Shown piece after piece: positions 49,501 through 64,000 of a DNA stretch of 64,000 nt. The notes beneath the pieces were generated by a model, which saw only the letters and a list, made by a program, of their open reading frames with translations, was not told where the DNA came from and made no database searches. Position 1 is the stretch's first letter. Every line of letters begins with the position of its first letter. Source of the DNA: Ramazzottius varieornatus (Eukaryota; Tardigrada; Eutardigrada; Parachela; Ramazzottiidae). The translations under genes and the position numbers were made by a program. The DNA lies in NCBI GenBank assembly GCA_001949185.1, contig BDGG01000001.1, positions 2,683,324-2,747,323 of the forward strand, given 5' to 3'.

Positions 49501-52500
49501 TTGCGTCAGTTCAACAAGACACCGGTATTCCCCTCTCAGGTAGAATGAGGAAGCCATCTGATGATGAATCCATATGCACTCTGGCGATTCGTGGAGAGAA
49601 GACAGAATCTTGGAATAATACGTTTATCAAAATTTCAACATGTATTTGTAAGAGGAGAATACCTTTGTGCGTTGCCCGCTCAAAGGGATACATTTACTGG
49701 TGTTGTGGAGTTTGTCACATTTCATTCGAAGTTGCAACACGTAGTTTGATTATTTGACTGCAAATCGTTCCGCTGCGCTGACTTGCGATCTCTTCGTGCC
49801 CACTGTGACGCTAGAATTTCAATGAGGACCCGTTTGTTGAATGTACTAGAATTATGGCATTGTGGCCCGATTTCCTACTGCTTCCGGTAGGCGGTTTCCT
49901 ATGTTGGCCGAGCAGCGGCTGTAGAACTTCAGGATCAGCAAGGTGACCGGAAGGGAATATTGATTACTGATTTCTCTTCGAAGTCCCGTCTCCGTTATGT
50001 TTGATTCTCTCTTATTTTTTATGTCAAACGTTTGGGGGAGATTTCACTCCGAAATTTAGTCTGAGGTCGTTCACATTTTTAGGAAGATGAGAACGGGAAG
50101 TCGCGATTGAAAACCAAAGTCCATACAGTGCGAGGGCGCCACCTTTGCTGTCCTTGATAGTCTTGATCGCGGCGCGGTAGATGGCGTTGCAGCAGGAGGC
50201 TCGAGTAGCCTTTCGAGTGATTCGCCCAAGCTCTCTGAGGTTTTCGGTTTACCCTTGTTCTGGTCAAAACTTACATATGACTTTTAGGGTACTTGACGGT
50301 AATAATCATGTTCCCGACGGATTTACAGTCATCGGCGGACAGTGCTCATGCTCACGAGATGTCCTGTAGGCCTAACCAGCAGAATGTCGAGGAAGGTCAT
50401 GAAGATTAACTACGAAAACAGTTGGGGAACATCTTTCAACCAGATCCAAATGCTACAGAGCTTCGCCGTAGAAAATTTTCTCCTCAACAGTCAAATTCGA
50501 TCCTAAAAGTAAACAAGCAACAAACAGATATGCATTGAGAATGAACTGAGAAGAGCAGTGTTCGAAGAACTTGCATCCCGAAATACGCCACTATTCCTGG
50601 ATATTCTAAACTTGTCATGCGAACTGTATCTTTGAATTCCGTCTGCTTTCTAGGTTTCTTGCCCACTTATACATATGGTAGGTATTTTTGCTGCACGGTA
50701 ACGAAATTAGCACTTTAGCTTGAATCAACTCCCCATCCTCAGCCACCATTAATAGCTCACGCTTCCGGACCTTCCAAAATTTTCTTAAAATATCCCGGGA
50801 GATTGATCGTAGCTAGGTTTTCCGATCAGTGTTATATGCTTTAGCTAGTTTTGAAACTCGAGCGGTTTCTATTTCTGCAGTGTGTACGTAGGTGCTTGAT
50901 CGTATTAGAATACCTGTCGAACTGGGGAGTTACTTCGGTAACACGATTTCGGGTTATCCAGCTTCCTTTACTGGACTGCTTTGGCTGACTCCTTCTTGCG
51001 TCACACTGTAGCTGCGGGCGTGATGTCTTTCTAGCGAAGGATCTCAAGCGCATATCAGAGCACAGCACTCTTGTCGATCGGTTATAATTAATGTCTTGTG
51101 ACTTGAGTGAATTGCTTCAGCTCCTGATGAGTGCGATGCGAGCTTTTGCGAGAGGAATTTTTAATTATGGGCAAATGCGTCACAACTGCGGAGCCGAGTG
51201 CAATGGATTATGTCTGGGCGGACTGAGTGCGCTCTTCATGTTTCCTCCTCCGCTTTATGGAACTGGATGTGTTTTTCATTTTGTCAGAACTTGCTCTGAC
51301 CAGACAGACAGTCTTGTGATCTTACGCGGAAGATGTGACCGATGGTATCTTGTCGCTTCTAACTTCATCCGTCCGCTGCGGAGGAATGTCAGATGGTGCA
51401 GCCAGAGACTGACAGCAAGGCCAGGTCATGCTTGTGAACAGTACGAGAGTGATCTTCAAGATGAGGCGGATGGTGAGAGAGATGGAGAGCAGAGCAATGA
51501 AGATCAACAATCTCACACTGGTACTGCAGGCAAGCGCAACTGGTGTGTCGTAGTGCATGGCACTTATATCAAATGTCAGTGATAGACAAGCTGTGCTACA
51601 CATGTCCAAATTTGGAACTTCATGGCCTGTTTGCCCACTCTCCTTCCTTGCTCATCGCTGCTTCGACATCCTGCCGATGATGTTGACGATTTTCGACTGC
51701 GCGGGTTAGCACGTAAGAGAAAATGTCACTGGAAGCTTCCGTTTCTCCATCACCTCGCCTGATCATGAGACAAACGCCATATTACACTGTCGGCCTTTAC
51801 CGAGCGGTTCCGAAGACTGCCGATCCATAAATTTCATTCGTGAATATTCATACAAGATTTGCTTATCGCAGATTATTAACTATGGCCACTTGAAGTCAAT
51901 TCCGCGGAAACCGTAATGGACCTAATGGTCTGCTACCGGTATCATTACCATAGTGCTGGTACGGTCCGTTCCCACCGGTCGCGCCTATGAACGGAGCCGA
52001 AGTTACTGCCCACCCATCCATGAAAAATTAAGCAAAATTAGGTGAACGACGAAGTCTGTTATTTGCTGAAGTTTCTTGAAATGCTGGCAAGTTAGGATGG
52101 AAGATATGCAGAGAAAGTTTGTGTATGTGGAAAGTTCCCTTGGGAATATTCGAGCAGTGATTTGTCAAGTGATATAAGTGCGTCATTGGCTTGACGAACC
52201 TGTCATATTCGCTCCGGCCAAGAAACGTGCGGTAGCCGCATGTCGTTTCGACAAGTGCCGGTTAATTGTTTAAACACTGGCTTTGACTAGTTCTGGTGAG
52301 TTTGAAAGTACGTTGCAATCAGAATTGTCACCTGCTATAAGGTATCGTCAACTTTGGCCATCCTTGGTCGTTGCTCAATAACATTGATTAAAATGATTTC
52401 AAAATTGATACTCTGCCGTCAGGAAGCGCAGCGGTGAAGGCTCCCGCTTCTGCAATGCGTCATTCTAAAACTAGATTATGTGAAACACGCTATGATTTCC

Positions 52501-53663
52501 TGTCGGAGTAGGCCCGTAGGTGTCCAGGAAGTCAGTGGAGGAAAATGCCAAAATAGGAATAATAAGATACTGTCCTAAGTCTAGGTGCGAACTGAAGGTT
52601 CTTCACATTAACCGTCTGTATACTTTGGTCCCCCAAATTTAGCAAAGTATCGGTTATTTCTGAAGATGTTGGGAATAGCCTGAAGACACCAGGACGGGAA
52701 TAGCGCTCTTCGAGGATTTCTAGCTGGCCAGACGAAATACTTAAATATAAACCAAAGCGAGCGCGAAGAGCTGTTACACGCGGAAGCTGCGGCTGCTGCA
52801 GGAAGGTTCATTTATATCCTCCCGTGCAATTTGCAGGCTACAGCACAAACTTCTCCAAGCAAGCCATCTTGTCTACAGCTCGAAATAAGTCTGCGGATAT
52901 TTCTGCATCATCAGTTGTGGTAATTTTGCACTGGTGGGAACAGGAGGATATTTTCGTCATTAACAGCTGGCCTTAATTAACGCTTCCTTTTCAGCCAAGC
53001 GAGCACTGACCTATCGGTAATCTGATACTCCTTGGTCTTCTTCGGATAGTGCGAAGAAATTCTCCCCAGTTATACGCGTATCTCACAACGAGGAAAGACT
53101 TTGAGAATATTTTCCTCTGTGTTTGATTTTCTGTTAATATTTTTCACAAAATTTTGAATGATACAAAGTTTTGAGGTAGAGCCTTATCTTGCGCATATAT
53201 TTCTGCGGTCTTTTGCCGAGGACGACAAGACGGTTATTGGGTGTAGGAGTTATGAGACCGCCTTCCCATTCTATGTCTTTTACGAAAGTCCGTAGATCAT
53301 CGATTCATCATCTTACGCATGACTTTACAGCGGCTTCTGTGTGTGGTAGCTCATTCATACGCGGATCACCCTTTCGCTGAAGGATTAAAAGTTTGAGTTT
53401 TGCATGTGACTGGAGCCTACAAGTTTTCATTTCGGGAGTAGACAGTTTTTGGTATGTCAAGGACTTCCGGAAGCTCCTTTCGAATTTGAGCGCTAGCTCT
53501 GAATTTTTATTCCCTGGTAGCTCTGTCTCTTGAGGTTTTCCTCAATGATAACGCATGTCCTTTTGTTTGCAGGTTACTTCTGTTTACCTCCTGAAGAATT
53601 CCGAGTACGATTTTGCGGAAGAAACGATTGTCTGTTCTATCTGGAAACCAATATACACCGAAG
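46541..53663. other. 7 kb stretch without a supported gene
   Basis: This is the 5' flank of PPP2R5 and probably the upstream regulatory region or 5' UTR introns of MEF2. Open frames of up to about 160 codons (for example 51091-51582) have no recognisable domains and overlap open frames on the other strand. A hairpin is at 48252-48307 and a 14-base tandem copy (GGTATTGGGCTGAT) near 49040. Confidence 0.45.
48252..48307. repeat. imperfect long hairpin
   Basis: ATGGTGGACGATCGAAGC pairs with CCTTCGATCGACCGCCAA, and TTCTCT/AGAG continues the inner stem, giving a pre-miRNA-sized structure of about 55 bases. Confidence 0.35.
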
Positions 53664-56568
<2,905 letters not shown>

Positions 56569-57056
56569 CAGCGCTGAGACTGCCGCCATCTACCGCCGAA
56601 CCTTCGCATACCTGAGTTTAATACTGGTCCTGCCGTTTCAACAGATCCATCTGTTGCTCCGGAAGTCCTCCGCCCTCCAAGTCCCAAGATACCGAGTTCT
56701 GGTTTTGGATTAACGCTTCTTTTGTATCATAATTTTTTCTTTTCTACATTTCGGTTACATGCGTGACTTCTTTGCAGCATATAGTTAGTGTACCGGTGGT
56801 TCTTTTCATGCTCGTGTCAAGATATGGTTCATTTTCTACTACGCGTTTTCCAACGATGGTGCCCCTTCGGTTCGACTTTACACTATCGCCAAAACCTTCT
56901 CACATAGAAGATATTCAGTCCGTAAGTATGGCTGTTTGTATCATCAAACGCTTTCGCCGGAAGTGAGAAAGATTCCAGTGCGATCATGAGGTCTATGCTA
57001 TCAGCGAGTGAACATAGCGAACTCAGAAAATACCGGTTGCCGACTTGTTACTGATT

Positions 57057-58409
57057 TTATTTCTTCACACCGACTTCACCACTTTTCGCGCCCGTTGATG
57101 CAGCAGGCTGTTCCTCGTCGTCCTCGTTAGCCGAAGACTTTCGCGCGCTTCGATTCTTGCTGACAAACATTAGTATCATCACAGCAGGTAAATAAATCAA
57201 ACTATAACGAAATAGCTTGCGAGATGTCTGACTATCCGCATTCTGGTAAAACTTATAAGCTAAATACATCATATACAAATTAAAAGGCGCAGTATCAAGA
57301 ACGAACGTCCAGGTTGTCAAACCACAAACAGGAGCCAAAGCACACATGGCTGTCAGGAAAACAGAGTGCCGCAGAGACGTTTTCCGGCACAAATCTGCAA
57401 AATACAAAATTAATTTGAAATGTCGACCGCATTAGCAAAGTACGAGTACAACACTAGAGTCTAACTTCACCAAATTTGACAAACAGTCGACTACCTGGAT
57501 CAGTAACACACATCATTCGATATCCGGCTCGCGAATAGTCGTTTCGCAAGTTCCAGCTTAGAGCGTTGAAGTGAGGAAACTGCCAGGAGAAGAGTATTCC
57601 TCCCAGTATCAATGCACCTCAAACGAAGCCTAATAAGTCATTCGGAACATTTCCAAAGCTGGTAATGATTTACCGGGATCGATGAAACCGGTACAGGCTG
57701 TCCAGCCCATCACTGGAGGAACAGCGCCAACAACAGCACCGATCCAGGTATTGGCAATGTTATGGCGCTTGGCTGGAGTATACACGCTGGTGTACAGTAG
57801 CAAGTTAGCTGCCCCGAGGAAAGCTGTCAGGGGGTTCACGAAGGAGAGTGCGGTCACTCCGGCGATCCCGGTAGTCACTCCGAAGGAAACCGCATGTAAA
57901 GGACTACGAAACCATACTTGAATTCATTCCGCACCCACAGACAATCGTCACGCAGAGGACCCATCATTTTGATAGTAACATAAGGCAAAAAGCTACTGAC
58001 CTAATGACTCCGCGAACCAGTGCTCGGTTCTTGGTTCGATTCATCTGCGAGTCATATGGGACTTCCAAAAACTAACAGCACAGTTCTAGCATGTTCCGTA
58101 GTCAAAACAGAAGATAAACGGAACGTCAGTGATAACGGACCTGGTTGAAGGAGTTGGCAGCGGAAGATGTTAAAGCGGTACCGACGGTAACCACAGCCAA
58201 GGTGCTCGGACTGATCACTCCCGGTGCCATTGCATATCCCGCCACGGTAGTAGAAACCACAAGTCCTGTGAAAAGAAAAACTTTTTCTTTATGGATGACA
58301 ACGGGCGAAAGACTGCTGCCTCAAATCATGCTAACGTACCAGTCAGACGAGATTTCGAAAGCATCAAGTAATATCGTAGTCCCAAACCGACATCCATGGC
58401 TATGGACAT
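57057..58409 (-). CDS. COX10: COX10, protoheme IX farnesyltransferase (5' end unresolved)
   Basis: Minus-strand exons are 58409-58340, 58265-58141, 58071-58001, 57903-57674, 57617-57495 and 57394-57057, all in phase (318 codons). The UbiA-type prenyltransferase core is clear: [76 protein letters not shown] and [14 protein letters not shown]. It converts heme B to heme O in the inner mitochondrial membrane for cytochrome oxidase assembly. From the only in-frame ATGs (58409 or 58397) the protein lacks a mitochondrial presequence and is about 100 residues shorter than typical. A 5' exon is therefore missing from this model. The acidic C-terminal tail is disordered. Confidence 0.93.
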
Positions 58410-61400
58410 CTGGGAAATTCTTCGGAACTGCGGCGGTCAGGCCTCAGGCACACAGAATGTGCAACTCTTTTGAGAACGGCTTCCGGATGTGCCAGTGTTC
58501 GTTCGGTCGCATCCCATCGGTATTTTCGGTGCAGAGGTACCCGTGCAAGTCAGCTGATCGCAACTGACAAATCCCTGTATTCCAAATCCCCCTTTCGCTC
58601 TTTTAGCCCAAGCTCTCTGGACGATTTAGAAAGAGTGAGCACCATCCAATATATCTTTAAGCATAAGCTTCGACATCCCAATGACAATGCACATCCTTCG
58701 ATCTAGCAAAAGAAGATCAAAACAATTTTAAATTTTTCGCCCGGAAACGGTCCAACGGAAAGGCGCCACAAAGCCAATCAAAAATCAACTCGAAGAGCTG
58801 TTTCGCAATCTCGTGCTTGTGCCCGGGGAGTAGGATCGCACCTGCTGCCCGCGGGGCGGTAGGGGAATGGGTCAATGGGATGATTTTCGCGCGGCGGCTC
58901 TCAGAAATTCCTGCATGCCGATGCTGCCGTGCTTTGTATGGCTCCGAGCCTCCGACTAGGCCTGTCAGGCTGTCACTCTCAGCTGGGTGAGTGCGCTTGC
59001 CTGTCGATTTCATCCGAGAGGATCAGGCTGCAAGATCGTTTCTTTCTTTGTATCGACTGTGTGAAGGCAGCTGCATATTTCATCAGGGAGATCATAACCT
59101 TCACCGTCGAGCTATTGTTGAAAGCTTTCGCTGAATTCCTCCACAAGGATCACGGATCAAGACTCTTCCTTGGACGCGCTGAAGAACTGACCACTGGATA
59201 TCAAGGAACGCTTCTCGAGCCATCTCACTGTAAGTGGATCTTTCCATCATTGCGTGTCACTTGATTGCCTGATGAGCTGGTCATTCTAGGTTACTTTCCA
59301 GTTGCTGCCGCTGATTCAAGTCCGATCTCCTCTTCAAACAAAGGCTGCTCCGGTTTGGTGACAGTGTTTTTCCTCGACGAGGAAGTGTGATATCTTGCAA
59401 GGTAAACGATAAACATACAGCGGTTGACTTGTCAAAAGTGCTCAACGAGCACTTTGCCAGTTCAAGCCACTGTCGATGAGGATTTGTCACCGTCGACCTT
59501 GAGCACTATCATTGTGTACTACTGGATGCACTCTGTCCAAACGATAACATTGTTCGAGGTCTTTTTTCTAACAAAAGGTTGTGTTTGTAGGTTTTAACGC
59601 TGAACAGCACAATATTCCCCAACAGCGGAAGCGTCCAGGATAAGCTGTCTTCGCGACTGCGCACATCGAAGGTACGAGCAGATTTCCTTAGTTGCGTTTC
59701 CCCGGGACGATACCTTAATAAAATCGTACGCGTAGCAGTGTTATGGGTAGAAGTTTCTCGATGGGCTTGATGTGGGCTTCGTGCGGACTGGGAGCACGTC
59801 AGGACACAGGGATAAAGTTGGTCTTTCCGGTGGGGGCGTTTCGCACGCTCTTTTTGCTAGCATTTAGTTGGCATTTTAGTATTGTGCCCGCGTTCGTGCA
59901 CTTGTTGTCGTTGTGATGTATTTATTATTCTTCGGTCGCGATATAACATTTTATAGGTGCTTCACATCTGGCTGCAACAAAGGGTGCAGTTACAGTTGCC
60001 TGACTTTGGTTGTTGGTGGCAGTCAAGCATCACGTCCAATATCCCTCGCAACAATTGCGGCTCTCCCGCGTTGCTGGCAAAGTAATTATTTCTCAGTTCC
60101 GGTCTGCGAGACTACGCTAAGCCTCACGCTGCGAACCTTTTTCCATATTATCCCAAGGCTTACGAGAAATATCGATCGAATATTCTCCAACCCACAGAAA
60201 TTGACAAAGTTTGTGTAACCGGCGTTGAGACGATCGACCAACACAACATTAGGACAGGCTTTGGGTACGATCATTGGCTAGAAAGATCGACGCAAGGAAT
60301 GAAATCTCTTTCCGTCGGCATGTAAATTGAATGTATTACGAGTGCGTGTTTGTGATGAGTTGCCTCTGTTGAGTCAAAAGATCTGCGACTTTCTTTCCAC
60401 ACGAAGGCTTAACGGTGTTACTGCATCTCGCTTATCGCCTTCGGTATTGATTCTCCTAGCTCAGATTTTTAATAGATCGTTCTGACGTACTTGTCCCGAA
60501 TACTAGCTCCCCAAAACTTGCTAAGGAGAACCGAAAGTCAACCGGAAGTGTAAATGGGGTCTTCGCCGCCAATTTGAATTTTGACCCTTGTTTTCTTCCC
60601 ACTCGTTCCCTCCGAGTTCAAGGATCGGTTCCTCAATTAGGACAGAAGAATGGTTTTTCCGGTGCGCGTGAATCTTTAGTGAATTTTCACACTAGTTGAA
60701 ACAGGAAGTATCCTGGCTTCTCAGTCGCTTTCCTTTGTGGAAGACTGGAGTTTTCCAAACAGTTTAGCAGATTCGAGGGAAAAATGTGATACCCATTGAG
60801 AAAAAAATTGTGAAAAGAAGTCAATGCCGCGTGAGGAATGTGATCGACTCATTCGCGATGCTTCGTGCGTAAAACCCGCACTACAAAATCTGAAGTGGGG
60901 TACGTCGGCATTCAGAACAAGTTTTTAGCCGGTGGATGAGGAAAGCAGGAAGTGACTTTTATTCATGAGTCGAGTGACTTGAGTTGAGTTGAGTAAACCG
61001 CCGTCAGTACGCGGGGTGTCACCTGGAGTAAAAACTGCAGAGTTGGTGATTGAGGCCGTTCTCTTTGTGATCTTGAAATCATCACTAGGTTTTTGATAAA
61101 ACATACGCATTGATGTTTCGGTTCGCCGGGAAGCTTAGTGGAGGATCTCGAAGATGAAATAGAGGAAGAGGAATTCAGAAATCTTTTCGATTAGTTCCAC
61201 CGTAAAGGGCCGATATGGGACGTCGGAAAACGACTTGAACAAGAGGGTTCTCCCCAAGTGGCGCACACTGCCGACCAATAATAACGAGGACGTGAGCCGC
61301 TTGAGACAACAGTCATATTCGTTGATTTGGCGGTCTCCCATATCGTTCCCGCTGCCCGCACATGTCGGTTTAAAGGTTGTTTCGGCTGAGCTCCTGTTCG

Positions 61401-61620
61401 AGGACCTCGGTGAACCACTTCACCGCAGCTGTACGGTCATTGGGCCAGTTTCCAGTGATAACTAAGAACGCCTATTTTCATAGTCATTCTTTCTGGTCGA
61501 ACCTCAAGTAGCCGTTTGGAGCACTTGAGCAAATGGACCATTAACCATATACAGAAGGTGTAACTTTAACTTGCACCTTGTTTCGTTACAGAGTTGAACG
61601 AGAAGTAAGCTGAAGAGCTG
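58410..61620. other. intergenic/5' region of Rbfox and missing COX10 start
   Basis: Should contain the first COX10 exon and upstream noncoding exons or promoter of Rbfox. One open segment, 58929-59229 on the plus strand, contains DRFFLCIDCVKAAAYFIREI and ends at a GTAAGT donor, but I cannot link it to either gene. A splice acceptor at about 61590 opens the exon with the Rbfox ATG, so at least one noncoding exon lies upstream. Confidence 0.4.
61248..61310. repeat. AAGTGGCGCA-family palindrome, copy 6
   Basis: TTCTCCCCAAGTGGCGCACA pairs with CGTGAGCCGCTTGAGACAAC. It lies about 310 bases upstream of the Rbfox coding start, probably in a 5' UTR intron. Confidence 0.55.
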
Positions 61621-64000
61621 ATGATGAACGACATCGACAGCAGGCTGGACTCTGAAGATGATGCGATGATCATCAAGGAGGAAGTTCAAGAGGACCTGCT
61701 GCTGGCGGAGGGACAGGCGGAAGTCGAGCCCGTTTCTGCGACGTCAGCGCAACGCTCTCCGCTGCCCGGCGTGGAGCAGCAAACGGTAAGCTAGAGTCTC
61801 CGCCACGAGCGCCGAAAGCTAAATCGAAAAGTCAGATGGAGATTTTGGTGGACGGAAATTACGAACAGTTAGAGAAAAAGTTAGATTACAGCTATATGAA
61901 AGTTCACGGCCAGATAGACGCTCGCGAAATCATGGGGAAGGTCCTCGAAAATGGAAGAGCTCGTTAGATTTGGGTTCGCTCGATGCCGTCCTCGATGCAT
62001 GGCTGGACGATGTTTGGACGTGCCCGATGACGCTAATTAGTCACATTACTTTGGATTTGTTTTCGCGCATGATGGATCTTGCATGTGGACCACTCCTTGG
62101 CTAATGAGCTTCGTTTTGGTGAGGACTGATGGATGAGGGGAAATCTCTTTGTCAGGGGGGATTAGATTACAAGAGAGACTGATGAGCCGATTTCGCTACT
62201 CTTTTCCGTAATCAAGTCCTTGGGTTAGTGCGTGCTGGGCGCTCGGAAAGTATCGAGATCTCGCAATGTAGTTGGATCTCCGTGATGTGGATGAAAATGC
62301 CGATGGCGCAAACGGGAAGTCGTCGACTCTGCGTGTGACGGATGCGAAAGCTGATGTGAAGCAGCAGCCACATTGCAGAGTGCTTCTTTGTTTGTTTGAC
62401 TTTGACAGGGCCCAAATTGACGAGCTGGCTTGACATCAGTGTACAGCAAAGTCAGTAGCCTAACTTCAGGGGAAAATTTCGAGCGATTTGGAGCAGTGAG
62501 CAAGTTAGAAAATCTGGTCTGAGAAATATGTGAAGGAAGGCTAAAATTAGGCTTGAAATTATGTTATGCTCCAGTATCTATGCGTGATGCGAATGAGCAA
62601 TCACTACTGTGTGCAGCAGTAGCCAGCTTGATGAAGTTGATGCGAGCGCAGATGCGGAATGTGTAACGGCAGCTGAGCCAAGTGAAAATATGATCTGCTT
62701 TCAATAACATCCCTCAACTTCAACTCCCGTGTTTTGTCTGTGGTAGTGGATAAGATCTTTCAGTCAAAGCATCTTCTGTTGTTGTCGCTCTGATCTGCTC
62801 GATCTGCTCTGATTCGATTCGACTCTTCCTCGTATTTTTGTTTCGTCGCTCTTGAGCATCCTCTCGAGTATCTTCTCAGGAATGTTTTCTAACTGTGCGG
62901 GAACGGTATGTGATTTTCCAAGTCGGTCTCTGACGGGAAGCCGTCGAGAACTGTCGGGAAAACCCGGAATGAGTTCTTGACAGCTCTTGATGGTGTTGTG
63001 TTATCCGATCCTATGACACCACCCAAGTCTGTTGGCCCATCAAAATTTATAAGGATGACAGTGGGCGTTGACAATTATATATTCGTGATTCTCATTGAAA
63101 TTCGCTAATTGGATTTTCCGTTTTGTTTTTGCAGCAAACTGACCTGGACGACGAAGTGCCAGCAAGTCTGAACAGCGAAGCAAAAAGCGACACCTCATCC
63201 AGTAATGGAGTGGGTACGGAGGTATCGTCGGGAACCGGAAGTCGCGCCGGTAGCGTTACAGCTTCCACCGCGACTTCGACCTCAACACAAGTGTCATCCT
63301 CCGCCGCACAAGCTGCCGTAGCTGCCCACACTTCCCCGAAGGCGGCTCTGGATGCGCCTCCGAAGCGGCTGCATGTCTCGAATATCCCCTTCCGGTTCCG
63401 AGACCCTGACTTGCGCGCGTTATTCGAGGTACCCATATTGACCTATCGTTTCCTCGAATATTCCGTAATAGTCTGTGATATCCGTTTCAGCCTTTCGGAA
63501 ACGTGACTCAAGTCGAAATCATCTTCAACGATAGAGGATCAAAGGTAAACTTTTCGTTCGTTTTCAACAAAATGTAGAATCACTGTTGATGGATGAGGAC
63601 TCATGAAGTTATTAAGCCCAGCATGCGCTTTATTCTCTGATTGTTATTTAATTGTCCCTTGTAACTCTACACTGGATATGTAATCCTGCAGTTGCACTTT
63701 TCCATTGCGTTGAACGGGTTAATCAAGTGGCTGTCTTTTGCATGCCTTCAGGGATTTGGTTTCGTGACCTATCAGAATGCATCCGACGCTGACCGGGCGA
63801 AAGAACACCTAAACGGCTCCGCGGTTGATGGACGTAAGATTGAGGTGCGCATGGTTTGGCTTTATCCAGCATTTACTCTCTATTTTTTGTCCGCATATTG
63901 TATCGTTCAAATGCCTGTGTAATATATTCATTTTAATGGTCGTCGGGAATGCAAACGGCAGTCGAGTCTTTCCAAGTCGTTCCACTGTTGCACACCACTC
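61621..64000 (+). CDS. RBFOX: Rbfox (Fox-1) splicing factor, first four coding exons, runs off right edge
   Basis: Coding exons are 61621-61785, 63135-63428, 63491-63544 and 63752-63844; all are multiples of three with phase-0 borders. The Ser/Thr/Ala-rich N-terminus leads into the RRM. It has [19 protein letters not shown] (RNP2), [35 protein letters not shown] (RNP1 begins at this exon) and GRKIE. The 54- and 93-base RRM exons have the same lengths as in vertebrate Rbfox1/2. Rbfox binds (U)GCAUG in pre-mRNA and controls alternative exons in muscle and neurons. The rest of the RRM and the C-terminal domain lie beyond 64000. Confidence 0.95.
63739..63744 (+). promoter_or_regulatory. TGCATG Rbfox-binding site at the 3' splice site of the 93-base exon
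   Basis: TGCATG lies 7 bases before the last G of the acceptor CAG (63751) of exon 63752-63844, inside the pyrimidine tract. A second GCATG is at 63621-63625 in the same intron. In mammals, Rbfox proteins bind GCAUG in this intron to skip the 93-base exon and so limit their own activity. The positions seen here suggest the same switch. Confidence 0.6.

Noticed and set aside
51091-51582. 163-codon plus-strand frame with a hydrophobic frame opposite it
   Set aside because: No domain, no splice context and coding look on neither strand; treated as chance in a gene-poor stretch.

Overview
This is eukaryotic nuclear DNA from a compact animal genome. Every well-supported gene has many short GT-AG introns, often about 50-70 bases, and exon phases join cleanly across each gene. 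The gene set (MEF2, Rbfox, SNRK, a secreted peritrophin-type chitin-binding protein, two NRF-6-like acyltransferases) points to an ecdysozoan. Small genome size, tight gene packing and paired aquaglyceroporins make a tardigrade my best guess, but the sequence alone does not prove it. One assembly gap (about 917 N) and five scattered ambiguous bases are present.

Layout. 0-1 kb: a folate-receptor-like gene on the minus strand, whose 3' end lies near the window edge. 2.5-10.2 kb: two tandem minus-strand NRF-6-like multi-pass acyltransferases (776 and 724 aa as joined here). 12.8-23.4 kb: two aquaglyceroporin genes arranged head to head (459 and 366 aa) with about 5 kb between their start codons; that interval holds weak hints of further exons. 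24.8-25.1 kb: a small unidentified membrane-protein ORF. 26.2-30.7 kb: the SNRK kinase. 31-33 kb: foldback repeats, a decayed chitin-binding fragment and an intact secreted chitin-binding protein. 34.1-37.1 kb: the DDX6/Me31B/Dhh1 DEAD-box helicase. 38.1-39.6 kb: a secretory-pathway typical 2-Cys peroxiredoxin (PRDX4-like). 39.8-43.6 kb: repeat-rich DNA with a large foldback, the N gap and a dead Tigger/pogo transposon with recognisable terminal inverted repeats. 43.9-46.5 kb: the B56 regulatory subunit of PP2A. 46.5-53.7 kb: a long stretch with no gene I can support. 53.7-56.6 kb: MEF2. 57.1-58.4 kb: COX10 (5' end unresolved). 61.6 kb to the end: the first coding exons of an Rbfox splicing factor, which runs off the right edge.

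The genes form no operon or single pathway. The most interesting things outside the coding genes are: (1) a family of at least six diverged 55-63-base palindromes built on AAGTGGCGCA...TGCGCCACTT, scattered through introns and intergenic DNA; (2) a second hairpin family built on ACCTGCATAC...GTATGCAGGT in introns of SNRK and the PP2A subunit; (3) a TGCATG site directly at the 3' splice site of the 93-base RRM exon of Rbfox, matching the arrangement used for autoregulation of mammalian Rbfox genes.
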